Assembly (NCBI GenBank): GCA_004009845.1
Contig: RMBW01000165.1
Location: 1-43,104, forward strand
Length of the DNA stretch: 43,104 nucleotides
Direction of reading: 5' to 3'
From: Davidsoniella eucalypti
Taxonomy: Eukaryota > Ascomycota > Sordariomycetes > Microascales > Ceratocystidaceae
This document shows, in pieces, positions 1-11,073 of the stretch. The notes beneath the pieces are model-generated. The model saw only the letters and a program-made list of their open reading frames with translations, searched no databases and was not told the origin of the DNA. The first letter of the stretch is position 1. Every line of letters starts with the position of its first letter. The position numbers and the translations under genes were made by a program.

Positions 1-1546
1 TCCGCATCTATATCGGCATTGGTGGAATGTTTCGCCATATGTAAAACACGACGAGAGGTAAGAGGACGTTCTGCGCCAGGACAGTAGACGCTCTCAGCTA
101 ACTCTTAGATCTCTACAGTTTCAAACTAGCTTAGTATACAATTAACAATACAGACCTAGGCCCACCATGTCTATATTAAATGTTCTCTTATACGAACTCA
201 AGAACCAAGAGGACTATCTTCCCGTCAGTGCCAGAAAATGTTAACTGCATCTAGAGGTAAAGAGCATTACCCAAGTCTATAATACCACAATATATGGTAG
301 CACGGCAAGTCAGTGAGCAACACAATACATTTGCACAGACCACCATCGTAACTAACACGACGATGATCTAGACTAAAAATACGACCGAATTTTAGCATCA
401 TCTACCGCATACCCCATGTAAATATAAATTCCTAAGACAAAATTGTACTCTTGGGGCTCTTTGCACAAATTTGCAAACAATCAATTGGTTTGAGATTGCC
501 CTTCAAGTACATTTCATACTAATGTAAGATGGCTAGGTCCAATGCTGAAATGAGTTGTGGGGGCCACTGGTCAGCGGCCTCGACATACTGTACGACAGTT
601 CCATGGTTATGCACAGAATTCAAGATACATGATGGCCGTATGTCACTATAGTGCATCAAAATGATGTCAGGTGTCCAGTGCTCGTTAGCCGTACGAATGA
701 ATGAAAGAATCATTACTGAATGTCTACCTACTAGTATTTCACAGCAATACCACGGCATGGTAGTCATACATCAGTCTTTGAAGTAAGCTTCAGCACCGGC
801 GAGGGGGTGGTTGTGACAATCAGATTCAACACCACGAACAACATCAACTACTAGAAGAGTACGATCTGATATTCACAACCACTCATTTGCAGAGCTAAAA
901 CATTTTGTCAGGGATGTACCTCTATGAGCACTTTGCCAGCTGCCAGCTTTAAAGCAGATCACATTCAACTTTATGGGGCTAAGTGCCTTTTTTGTGTAAT
1001 TGGTGTTGTTCTGCTAATGGATGTAAACTTCAGTTAAAATTATCATCAGCAGGAATACGACGGAAGTATCATAAGACATGGCAAGCACAGAACTCCCGTC
1101 CGAACGAACATAAAGTAGCAATATCAGTAAGACTTATAGGGATTCCTTTGGCAAGTTTTTTGTTTATGTACTATTGAAAATCTACCTAATATCAGCAAGT
1201 TCCCTTTGCGGACCACCAACTCAGTCTCTACAGACCACTGGATTTGATTTTAGCTTCACCATTTAATATCTATATAATGTTATCTCGAAACGATATAAAG
1301 GCACATTGTAGACAGACGAAAGTGTTCAAGCACTTTGACCAACACCTGGGACTACTAATTGAAGAAGCGCGATTCAAGCATCTCCCATGACCTTTTAGGG
1401 TCTAGCTTTAAGGCCAAGAGAAACTATGACCGGTGCAACAGAGTGTGTTTTCATCAGACAGAATGCTAAATAGCCAGTCCGGCTTGACTTGACTTGAATA
1501 AACCTTACAATTACTTGAATCACTGAGATTATACAACGCCGTAGTG
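1..1546. other. No gene recognised (AT-rich spacer)
   Basis: Both strands carry only short open frames with no recognisable domain and no convincing splice structure. I see no tRNA, snRNA or rRNA signature. It is probably intergenic or decayed repeat DNA leading up to the tRNA-Lys gene. Confidence 0.5.
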
Positions 1547-1563
1547 TTTAGGGTTAGGGTTAT
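1547..1563 (+). promoter_or_regulatory. TTAGGG doublet upstream of tRNA-Lys
   Basis: Two perfect adjacent TTAGGG units (1548-1559) followed by TTA lie about 65 bp upstream of the tRNA. The sequence is either an interstitial telomere-type repeat or a binding site for a Tbf1/Teb1-type Myb factor; such factors bind TTAGGG at tRNA, snoRNA, ribosomal or histone genes in several fungi. The motif is seen directly; its function is inferred. Confidence 0.45.
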
Positions 1564-1627
1564 TCGGCCCGGTGCGGCAAGATTCGAGAATCGTCATTGT
1601 CGCCGAAACTTCCGTAATCAAAACCCG

Positions 1628-1700
1628 GCCCGGTTAGCTCAATCGGTAGAGCGTAAGACTCTTAATCTTAAGGCTGCGGGTTCGACCCCCGCATTGGGCT
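1628..1700 (+). tRNA. tRNA-Lys (anticodon CUU), intron-less
   Basis: A full cloverleaf fits in 73 nt. The acceptor stem GCCCGGT pairs with ATTGGGC (two G-U pairs), the D arm is GCTC...GAGC, and the anticodon stem TAAGA/TCTTA encloses loop CTCTTAA with anticodon CTT. The T arm is GCGGG-TTCGACC-CCCGC. Internal A and B boxes are intact. No intron is present. A run of nine T at 1757-1765 is a plausible Pol III terminator, although some 57 nt downstream. A small hairpin (GATT-CGAG-AATC inside CGGCAA/TTGTCG) lies just upstream at about 1574-1600. Confidence 0.95.
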
Positions 1701-1756
1701 CAATTCCCGATGCTCCAGTTCAACTGGTAATTCGAACCTTATCCGCTGCGATTCTC

Positions 1757-1765
1757 TTTTTTTTT
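1757..1765 (+). terminator. T9 Pol III terminator for tRNA-Lys
   Basis: First long T run downstream of the tRNA gene, nine consecutive T. RNA polymerase III stops at runs of four or more T. It lies 57 nt past the mature 3' end, so a 3' trailer would be made. Confidence 0.5.
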
Positions 1766-3959
1766 GTTCTATTTTGTATCTTTTTGTGGTGTTACGTTAT
1801 CATTTTAAGTCCATGTGCTGTTATTTTGTAGAAATTCAACGGTATATTTCAAACTAGATCTTTATGTTTTACTATATTTTATATTCAAATCATTAGAATA
1901 TGCAAAAAAATTATTCACGTTCCTATATCATATAGTCTTAGTGCGCCATGCGGTGATTGTGTAACCTCATCTTCAAGGCACACCTTCCCTACTTGGAGTG
2001 CTTGTCTACCAGCAAACGAGACACAAGCTAGTTATTATCTGATTTTCTAAGACAAAAATTACTAAAATTAGTAATTCAAATAACTACATTGAACAGTTAT
2101 AAATATATAGTTTTCATCATTGATTCAAGCTTAAGATGCCTTTTGTAGATAGTAAGGGAAAGGATGGAAACAAATACCGCCCTAGTTGAGTATAATTACT
2201 GCATCTCATCTCCCCCAAACAAGTCTATATTTATTACATTCTTTCAATTTCGATATCACCATTCTCTCCTTAATACTTTGGTCATATCTTTTTTGCGTCA
2301 TCTCTAACTTCCCTACTAGGATATTATCCTTCAATATATACCTCTTTCTTACACAAATTCCTAATTCACCTCATTCTCCGGCTCCAATGTCCCATTTTTT
2401 CTCGCTGCAGTTTCTAGATCTTATCATCGCGTGGTTCCTGGGTCAAGTCTTTGCTAGAAGAGTTCCTACTAAGTTCCATTTTACGGTTTCTATTGCCATT
2501 CTCTCCAAGAAGAGGTAGGGCAAAGTGTTATGACAATAGGACAACATTGACATTATAGAAAACCGAATCACAAGAAATATTTATAAGATTAGAAATATAA
2601 TTATGCGAAACAAAGCACGGATAATATAATGAATATTGAACGTGGGGAGAGGAAGTTCAAACAGAACTGAAAACTGAGTAACTATCGAGAGGTGCAGATT
2701 ATTCGACTATCTGCAAGGTCAAAGATCAAATCAGTAGACCGAATAACTATAGCCTCGGCAAAAAAAGAGGTAGTAGAATAAGGTGAAGCATACAAAAGGA
2801 GGCTCAAGCATCTTGAGACGAGAAAACAAATGTTCATACCACCAAGGCTTAGGATATTTTTACGGTATATTCATACACTCAATCGACAGCATTTTTATTC
2901 TACCACAAGATAAATTACTCTTCTACTAACTCTAATATAAGTCTTGTCGGACAGCATGATACTTTTAGAACTGTGTTTCAAATCATGGCACAGGCCTACG
3001 GGATAGAGTTACCTTTCATAAAGCCTGACATAGAGCTCAGGCAGTGATCTTGGTTTTACAGAGTTAGAGTCAATGATGTCTGAAAAATTTTCATATCAGG
3101 TTCTCGTAAGTTTGTTCTGTAGTATGTCAGCATTATTCATCACACACCCTTTGTAAGGGTTTTAGACCCGCTTAACTGGTATCCTCATGGTGAAATATAG
3201 CCTTTTTCAATACATACTAGAGCCAACTCTTCTCTATTGGCACATTATCATACATGGTCTTTTGGGATATGAACTTATTCCATCACTTTGATTTGTTTTT
3301 AGTATTTTTCGTCTTAAGTTTATCAAGTCCTTTTTACCACTCAATTTACCCAATCCTCATAACCCCATAAGATTGATTAATCATAAAAAGACAGACAATC
3401 TTACTTTCTAGGGTAGATCATCACTACCGTCCTATTAGGTCATCCCGTTTTCAGACTAAAAACTGAAACCCAATCCCATATAAATTACTGTATTACCTGT
3501 AAAAGTGTAATAGACTCTTTATGGGCCCCGTTTATTGTGTCTGTAGAATATATCTTCTATCTCCCTTGTTCCAACTTACATTAGATGCCCAGCTTCTATG
3601 CTGCATCTCACTTTGACATGCCAATTCTTGACTACACTACTGTTTAAATTGTGATTTATTCAATGCTCATCTAAGAGAATGTTATATAACGATCCAGAAA
3701 GGTAACAAGACAATCAGTCTGTGGTAGGATAGTTTGATCCACTAAGATATAAAGAGGAAAGAAAAAGAAATTAAAAACTTGCGGACAACGATATCTATCA
3801 TCATATACATGAAACTAGGCCCATAGCCCTCTACAATAGAAAAATATATACCTCTAACCTACAGGCTGCTGAAATGAAAGTATGGTGAGCCCTAAGATAG
3901 CCAATTATATATGTTCTGATAATCCAACTCTAATGTCAAGACTCTTCGGTTCTGCTTAG

Positions 3960-6250
3960 GCCAGGACCTATCTTGACATCTTCAGCACACACTCTTTGCA
4001 AACTCTTTTTCCTCCCTGTTTGTCTTTCTTCTGTTCTTTTCCTATACTATCTCTTTTTTTATACTTTAAACAGATCGGAGTCTTATTTCGACCACCTCTG
4101 CCAGTTCACTAGATTATTATTGAGGTCATCGTTCAAAATTGTGGTTTTCAATCTAACACTGAAGTTCTATGAGTATCTATACCAACTTGTGTTTTTAGTT
4201 CCACCTAAATCTACTCTTAAAACTTTCGATATTTGGTTGTCTTTTCCTTTTCATAGCAAAATCTCAGGTCCAATATTTTTTCTTCTATGAATAGGTCTCC
4301 TGGAACTTATATTGTCTCGACCTTTATGATCATTTAGTGATTCCATGGCATAGAAATCTCGCCTGTTTCTCATGGTTGCTACCTTAAGAATTTTTCCTAG
4401 AATTCTCATATGACATCTTTCTGTCTAAATATATCCCGTCTTCCTGTAACCCATTTAATTTGTGTACAACATGTTCTTTACATGCTCTCTAGATCGAATT
4501 ATTTTCTATGATGTCCAGATCACAGGTCCTCCGAACATTTCTCTACTTTTTTCTATCCTCTTGGTTCTCATACACCTCTCTCTTCTATGATCTTCATATC
4601 ACGCCTACTAAAATCAAGATACTTCACCAGGAGGGCCCTTCCATAGTGTGCTTCAACATTACCATAACAGTATGGAGAAACCCCGCTTTCAAGCAGCTAT
4701 CATAGATTGCCCTGCTTTACACTCCTTGAACTTGGAGTTAGTGATCTGTCTGTCTAGTTTTCTCTCTGTCCGGTCTTGCTTCCCCTAAGATTCGGGTGAA
4801 ACCCTTGATATTTCTAATCTCGTTATGACCTTCAAGTCTTTTATATTCTCATCTCATGATTTAGTTCGGTTGGAATCTTCTCCTCAGACTTTCGACATTG
4901 CTTATTCTTCTTTTACTCTCCATGGAGTTTACTATCTACAATCATGATCAAGTTTTACATAACTCTATTATTACTCTCTCATCCTCACCCTTTAATAAGC
5001 TATTTATCATGCGGATTTTATCCTCCCTTGTCAGCAATTGCTATGCTTGTGGTCCCTTCTCTCTATCTAGTTGTTTCTTTTTGATATAGCATAGCCTCTT
5101 TGTGTTTCCAAACTATGTGTCTTATATATTTCCAAGTGATTTCTTCTCTATGTTCATTAAACAATCTACCTTCTTTAAAGCCAATTTATTCACAGCCTCC
5201 ACTACTCATTCATATGTGGTAAACATCCAACACTCGTTCTGCATCATTAAGTCGTATTTACATCAATAAGAACCAGAAGACTCTCGCCGATGCCCTGATC
5301 CCAACTTCGTCCAGAAAAAAAGAGCCCACCGGAGCGGAGCCTATGCTACCACAGTCAGAAAAAAGAGGCGGCTAAATAGTACTTGGTTCGATTCGACTTT
5401 CTAAAATGAATCAAAACTTGGGCTCAACTTCAATATCAAATCCTCAAAAACATAGCTCGTTATGAAACATCCCAGCTGTCATTCCTAGAATCAAATTCTA
5501 TTTGAGTTGGTATTCTGCTTTTCCAGTTGTCTCTGTCTAATTGCTCCCTCTCAGATCCTTGTGGAACCTTTTAAATTATTACTTTCATTATTTATGCCAC
5601 ACAAATCTTCAAATACCTACATCTCACTCTCATGTATTTAGTTATCTATCGGTCTTCTTTTCATACTTTCAATATATGCTTTTCTTATATCTTGACGATC
5701 TCAGTTTCAATGTTTATTTTATTTTACATGACTTTCCTATCACTGAGAAAATCTCGTCGTTCATAACTTTTCAGTGATTATGTGTCATGAAGATCGCAAA
5801 TTTTTCTCTTGCTCTCATACTAGTTTTCTTTCTCATGGTTTTCAGGTCACATGTATCTTCCTAGCAAGCTTTCTAGCTTAATTTCTATGTCTTTTTTTCA
5901 TTCTAAAGCCTCCTTCTTGTGTTCTTTATTCCTATAAACCTTTCTTCTTTATTACATATCACCTTCTTTCTCCTGACTTCCAGGTCATATCTTTTTCCAC
6001 AGTACCTCGATCTCATCCAACCCAAACAAACCTCTATCTGTTATGTTCTTGGGTTCCAATATCGATAGTCTCTCTGTGATTCTTTGGCCACATCGTTTCT
6101 CTACCCAGTTACACCCTCACCCTCCAGTTTTCATCGCTATCCTTTCTCCTATGATCTCTATATCACTAACCCTCGCCCATTCCGAGATACAGTTAGCCTC
6201 AACTTGGATACGATTCTCCCAGTGTGTTAGAATCCTGTCCAACCCCTAAG
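3960..6250. repeat. Degenerate recurring pyrimidine-rich motif
   Basis: A loose motif resembling TTTCTCCTATGATCTCCAGG then TCACA recurs at about 4281, 4368, 4503, 4581, 5827, 5965 and 6141 on the plus strand, with irregular spacing and many mismatches. The reverse strand is purine-rich. This could be an eroded tandem repeat or old copies of a repeat-bearing coding element. The call rests on visual alignment only. Confidence 0.35.
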
Positions 6251-6480
6251 CAATGCCAGTTTGCAACAGATGTATTCAAAGCAAATCAGAGTACCCTATA
6301 GATATGCTCTAATGTATCTTGTGATGAGACTAGTCGTATACATGCCGGATAGATGATCCTATGTAACGACGTCAGAGTCTACAAAGGTGTTGGGTCATAC
6401 GGCCCCTTGTGGTACGTTGACAGTATTGAGGCTACACTGACATTCTCAGCAACTGACTGAATGATGGTTTGGTAAAGTAA

Positions 6481-6497
6481 ATATATATATATATATA
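6481..6497. repeat. (AT)n microsatellite
   Basis: Uninterrupted AT dinucleotide run of about eight units in the gene-poor tract. A similar run occurs at 16977-16991. Confidence 0.9.
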
Positions 6498-7628
6498 GGC
6501 AACAATTTACTCATTAAGCTTGATTTTTTAGGAAACACACATCAATATTGAGCAGCTGGATAGCTTTGTAGTTGTGTTTATAACATATTCATAGCTCTAT
6601 AGCTCCATAAGATTAATGAATAAAGATATATAAAAAAGGTGTGTTTATAACCCATTTTTCAATATCTCCCCTAATCAAATGTGTCTCGCCTCTCTACTCT
6701 TCTATATCTCTCCTCTTATGTTCCTACTACCCCTCTTCTCCAGCTTCTTGGACATTACGTCCTCATTATGCACTTTTTATTACAGTCTAGATCGTCGTTT
6801 TCATGTTAATTAGCGGTTTCATTGTTGTAGTTTGATTGATATTTGTCTTTTTCCAGTACAGAGGTGTTTTTTTGATAAACTTTGTTTCCGAGTATTGTAT
6901 TAGATCCGCTTGTGCTAAGCTTTTAGTTTCTTATTTCTAGGGCTGGCTTTGCTATATCTAGCTTATTTAGCTTTGTGGAGTCTTATGTCATGGTCATTTA
7001 GAGATCGGTAGATATCATGTCTCATTCTACTTGTCTTTTAGATCCTCTCAATTGTGTTTTGTCATTCTTTATGTTAACTATGTTTTGTTGCCCATAGATA
7101 GTCCAATCAATATATGAAGTATTAGTCCCTTTGCTTCTTGTTGCTTCTTTGTAGGCACAGGTAGAGAGATTTTGTAGTCCTTCTTTTTGTATTAACATAT
7201 CAAATGTTAGGTAGGCCACGTGTCACAAAGTCGTAGATTCTAAACCTTCAAAATACTGCCTATCAAGTATGAGTATGTCTCCCTGGAGTGGGCGAATGGA
7301 ACTCTAAAGATCAGTGAAAGATATAAGTGTTGACAGAGTAAAGTCGGGTTCGTTCTTAGAAGAGAGTGGTCTCTGATAGTTGTGGGAAATGCGGATCACA
7401 TATTCATAACTACATAATTCCATAAGATTAATGAATGTAATTGAAATTGAAATCGTCAACATTCATTTGGTTTTTCACATGTCAAATTATGTACTATTTC
7501 GAATGGACCTTTCTATGATTGAACGCCGATGAAGAAAAAAAAAGATATCATAAAAGCAAAAGGATGGCATATTGTACAGTAGTCTATACATGCGAATGAC
7601 AGTCTATATTTCCTGCAGTCGTGCCTAC

Positions 7629-9250
7629 TTACACCTCGAGGAGCATGCGACGAGGGTCCTCGATGTATTTACGCACGGTATCGAGGAATAGAACAGCTTC
7701 GCGACCGGTGATAACACGGTGATCGTAGCTGAGAGCGAGCTCCATTATGGGGCGGATTTCGATCTTGCCGTTGACAGCGACGGGGCGCTCCTTGATGGCA
7801 TGAAGACCTAGGATAGCGCTCTGAGGGTGGTTGATAATGGGAGTGCTCAACTTAGAGCCAAAGACACCACCGTTCGAGATGGAGAAAGTACCACCAGCAA
7901 GATCCTCAATGGTCAGCTTGCGGTCACGGGCCTAGATGATATCAATAAGTTAGAAAATGACTGGTTTTAGATGACTTAGACGCATTTTATCCAATGCTTC
8001 AGTGAGGATGTATATTCTTACCTTCTTGCTCATCTCAGCAATGCCGCGCTCAATGCCTAGAATGCCCATATTCTCAATGTTGCGAATGATGGGAGTAACA
8101 AGGCCCTGTTCAGTAGCGACAGCAATGCTGATGTCGACGTAGTCGTGGAAAACAATGGTGTCACCAGTACCGGCACCCTCAATGGAGGCGTTGATGACAG
8201 GGTAGTCCTTCATGGCCAGCGAGCAAGCATAGGCAAAGGCACCCATGAAGCCAAACTTGGTGCCAGTCTTTTTGAGAACCTCATCCTTCATTGACTTGCG
8301 GAATTCAATTAAGGAGGACATGTCCACTTCGTTGAAGGTCGTGAGAGACGCAGTAGTGGTCTGGGACTGCTTGAGACGCTCAGACATGCGCAGCAGCATA
8401 CGGTTCATTTTCACCTGTGTATATGTAAAGACATGTTAGAATTCGCATTATAGGAATATTAGACATCGAGTTCAATGGTAGAAACGTACGCGACGCTCAC
8501 CACGGTCTCCAACGGAAGCGGGAGCCGCAACAGGTGCAGGAGAAGCAGCAGCAGGCTTCTTAGGAGTAGGGGCGGGAGCAGCAGCCTCTGTCTTGGGGGC
8601 AGCGGCAGTGGGTGCTTCCTTGGCGGGTTCGGTAGTCTCTTTTGGCTTCTCGGCAGGGGCGGCGCCGTCAGTGTCAATCTTGATGATAGCCTGATCAACC
8701 GTCACAGTATCATCTTCGTTGACAAGAAGCTCGGTTACAGTTCCTGCCTGTGTCGCATTGACAGCAACATCGATCTATAGCATTGAGAAGTAGAATAGTT
8801 AGTTGACGATGTAAAAGTCAAGCTGGGAGAATGTTTTGGCAGCTGATATGTCCATGCACCATATCGTACTAGGTGCCGCTACATTTTGCCAAGAAAGTAG
8901 CCCAAGACGTCATGTCAAGCAACTCCAAAACAGGAGCATGCTCGACAACACTTTTGGTGGCTGTAAAAACACCATAGATCTCAGCATAAAACAGCAAATT
9001 GGGGAATGCTGACCTTGTCGGTTTCGATAGTGGCAACTTCCTCGTCGACCTCGACGTAGTCGCCAACCTTCTTGCTGAATTGGCGCAGAGTGCCCTCCGA
9101 GATCGACTCGGCCATCTGCGGCACCTTGATGGAGACAGTGGCATAGTTCTGCATGCGCTGCATCATCAGAGGCAGAGGCATCTGGCGACCAGACTGCAGC
9201 TGACGAAGCTGCACGACTCTGGCAGCACGGGCGAGTTTCGTCGAGAACAT
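7629..9250 (-). CDS. KGD2: Dihydrolipoyllysine succinyltransferase, E2 of 2-oxoglutarate dehydrogenase
   Basis: Four exons: 9250-9014, 8774-8490, 8414-8022, 7931-7629, giving 405 residues. The enzyme moves succinyl groups from E1-bound intermediates to CoA through a swinging lipoyl arm in the mitochondrial matrix (TCA cycle). The N-terminus is basic and lacks acids, as in a mitochondrial presequence. The lipoyl domain (about 41-85) carries the target lysine in ETDK (Lys79). An Ala/Pro/Lys linker (about 110-165) follows, then the catalytic acyltransferase core (about 175-405). The DHR motif of the active site is present (His376), but the usual HxxxDG reads HRVITG, with Thr380 instead of Asp. 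Intron 1 (239 bp) starts with an unusual GTCAGC donor immediately after the lipoyl-lysine codon; introns 2 and 3 are 75 and 90 bp. An in-frame ATG at 9286 would add 12 residues; I prefer 9250 because it opens with a better presequence. Divergent from the NDUFB9-type gene. Confidence 0.93.
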
Positions 9251-9917
9251 GATGGCGTTTGTGGTGTTTTGGGTAGTGGAATACAAGAAAGTAAAGATAC
9301 AGCAAGACGTGCCTTGTCAGTTAAAAAAAAATTGAATGGAAATTGTGTCGGCTGAAGCTCGCTGAATCGGTACAATCGGGGTAGCTCAAATCTGGACCCT
9401 CTGCAACCTTTTTGGTTTTGAGCAATTGTCATCTGCAGTCTTTGACTTTTCCTCACAGCAAAGGCAGGAAAAGACGCACGCGTTACAGCTTAATCTAGCC
9501 GAGTTTAACGTCTAGAGTACCTAGTCATTGTAATTTGCGGTGGGAGTACATAGAAGGATGCCCGAGATGACCCGTCTCAACGCTCATTGGCTAACCCCGT
9601 GACCTGAGCTTCGTCCATCAATTCCACAGTTCCACACATGACTAATCAGGTGTTTTGATTGGCAAGACTTAGGCCACAAGGCACCGAAATCATCTCCATA
9701 CTCCATAGACTCTATAGATAGACCAAGCCAAAATTCAGAGTCAAAATCCCCAATTGCTGGCAGCCTTTGTGAAACTATACGGCGCCATAACCTTTTTGCT
9801 CTAGTTCTAGTCGTAAATGCTGAACAGCACTACGAATTCAGATCCAATTGATTCATTAAAATAGCGCTTTTCGGGCTTACAACAATCCAATTGCCACTTG
9901 AAATACCAATTATCACC
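9251..9917. promoter_or_regulatory. Divergent promoter between KGD2 and the NDUFB9-type gene
   Basis: This 667-bp spacer separates two respiratory genes transcribed away from each other. It contains TCATTGG (CCAATGA on the other strand, about 9584-9590) and TGATTGG (CCAATCA, about 9656-9662). Both fit CCAATNA, the core bound by the HAP/CBF CCAAT complex that controls respiration genes in fungi. Further CCAATTG sequences lie at about 9844 and 9887. An ACGCGT (MCB-type) sits at 9478-9483. The sites are seen; joint control is inferred. Confidence 0.45.
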
Positions 9918-10557
9918 ATGGCATCCAAGCAAGCGGCTCTGTAAGTCTTTACTGGTTCCTAGCTCTCTATAATGGCGCAACCGAAACCACACTGTTATCA
10001 TAAGCCAAAACATGCGCTTACCATTGTACCCTACCTGTACTTCTAGCTCGCTCTACCGCCGCTCTCTTAAGCTCGCCCTCGACTGGGCCGTCCACCGCCA
10101 TATCTGGCGAGGCCAGGCTCTTTACATTCGATCTCTCTTCGAAGCCAACCGCGATGTGAACCATCCAAGATTGCAACGAGTACAACTTCACCGTCACCCA
10201 ATCTGACATGTCGCTACGTTCGTATCGCTAACCGACTTCTCAATCAATAGGCTCTTCTCACCGAAACAGAAAAGCTACTAGAGGAATGGAAACATCCCGA
10301 ACCATACATTCCCCCCACGGCACCTGGAGGTGAGTCCATATCTATCTCACTCAACAACATATACTCCCAAGCATATATACATGACTATATATCTATATAT
10401 GCATTCCTTCCATGTGTAATGAGACTAAACGTTGTGATATCTAGGATCCAAATATGAGCGCAATCTACCGGCACCATACCTTGACCGTAAGTTGTATAGT
10501 CTAACTTACTCTCGACCGATTCATCTAACCCAGTTAATAGCTCCTCGTCAACACTAA
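9918..10557 (+). CDS. NADH:ubiquinone oxidoreductase LYR subunit, NDUFB9/B22 type
   Basis: Five small exons: 9918-9940, 10047-10179, 10251-10329, 10445-10486, 10541-10557, giving 97 residues. It is an accessory subunit of the complex I membrane arm (B22, LYRM3). The LYR motif (SLYRRSLKLALDW) lies near the N-terminus, followed by the typical RSLFEANRDV block, a KLLEEWKHPEPY segment and the terminal PPTAPGGSKYERNLPAP signature. Introns of 106, 71, 115 and 54 bp have good donor and acceptor sites; the donors are GTAAGT, GTACAA, GTGAGT and GTAAGT. The last exon is the weakest call: an alternative acceptor at 10533 would give a different, longer tail. It is divergent from KGD2. Its presence indicates that the organism keeps complex I. 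Confidence 0.88.
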
Positions 10558-11073
10558 GTTCACGACAGAACGCGCCGCTTCATTCTACCCAAAGTACAAA
10601 TTGGCCTCCGACCATACCACCATCAGAACCTGGAATTACAGAACATCGAACTACATCCAACCACAGAATATAATTTAAAATATCGATATCCAGAATATAA
10701 CGTAATGATCTATTATACAACATGCATAGCATACATTCCGAACACGATAAATACAAAAGTCATTACTGGTCAAATCGCTCATGTTTATACATGATATTCT
10801 CATAATATTCAAAGTGGTCAAGAGGATTGTGTAGAATCTAGCTATATTAGCTTTGTATTGATATCAAAAATATGTTGGGAGCAAAAACAATTCTTATTCG
10901 TTACCGCCAGTACCATGGCGGATTAATGTACAACCCAAACACGTACGAAAAAAACGCAAAATTCAACCGTGAAATAAACCCTTAATTCCGAATTACCCCA
11001 AACTCATGACAACCGAAGGTGAAAGTGCCAACCTGACTGCAAACGATGAAAAAAGCAAAGTAACAAGGCGCAT
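10558..11073. other. Convergent 3' spacer, no gene seen
   Basis: AT-rich sequence between the stop codons of the complex I subunit (plus) and H2A (minus). It would hold both 3' untranslated regions and poly(A) sites. No further feature is supported. Confidence 0.5.

Larger units (their letters stand above)
1766..7628. other. Long gene-poor, AT-rich tract with eroded repeats
   Basis: Nearly 6 kb without a recognisable gene. From about 2180, and most strongly between 3960 and 6250, the plus strand is markedly rich in T and C, giving short leucine-, serine- and phenylalanine-rich open frames that look like composition artefacts. Within it are a degenerate recurring motif, a small open island of different composition (5223-5372), an (AT)n run at 6481-6497 and diverged copies of an AT-rich motif at about 3360, 6585 and 7400. 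It is most likely a decayed repetitive element or heterochromatic spacer. No transposase or reverse transcriptase motif was recognised. Confidence 0.5.

Noticed and set aside
5385..5400. GGTTCGATTCG B-box-like sequence
   Set aside because: No A box at the right distance upstream and no flanking stems.
2186..6249. Several 60-110 codon open frames on the plus strand
   Set aside because: All are Leu/Ser/Phe-rich products of the T/C-biased composition, with no shared domain, splice logic or convincing starts.
8869..9144. Alternative exon inside KGD2 intron 1
   Set aside because: A plausible TTTTTACAG acceptor exists, but the resulting exon reaches a stop codon and breaks the conserved lipoyl domain join.
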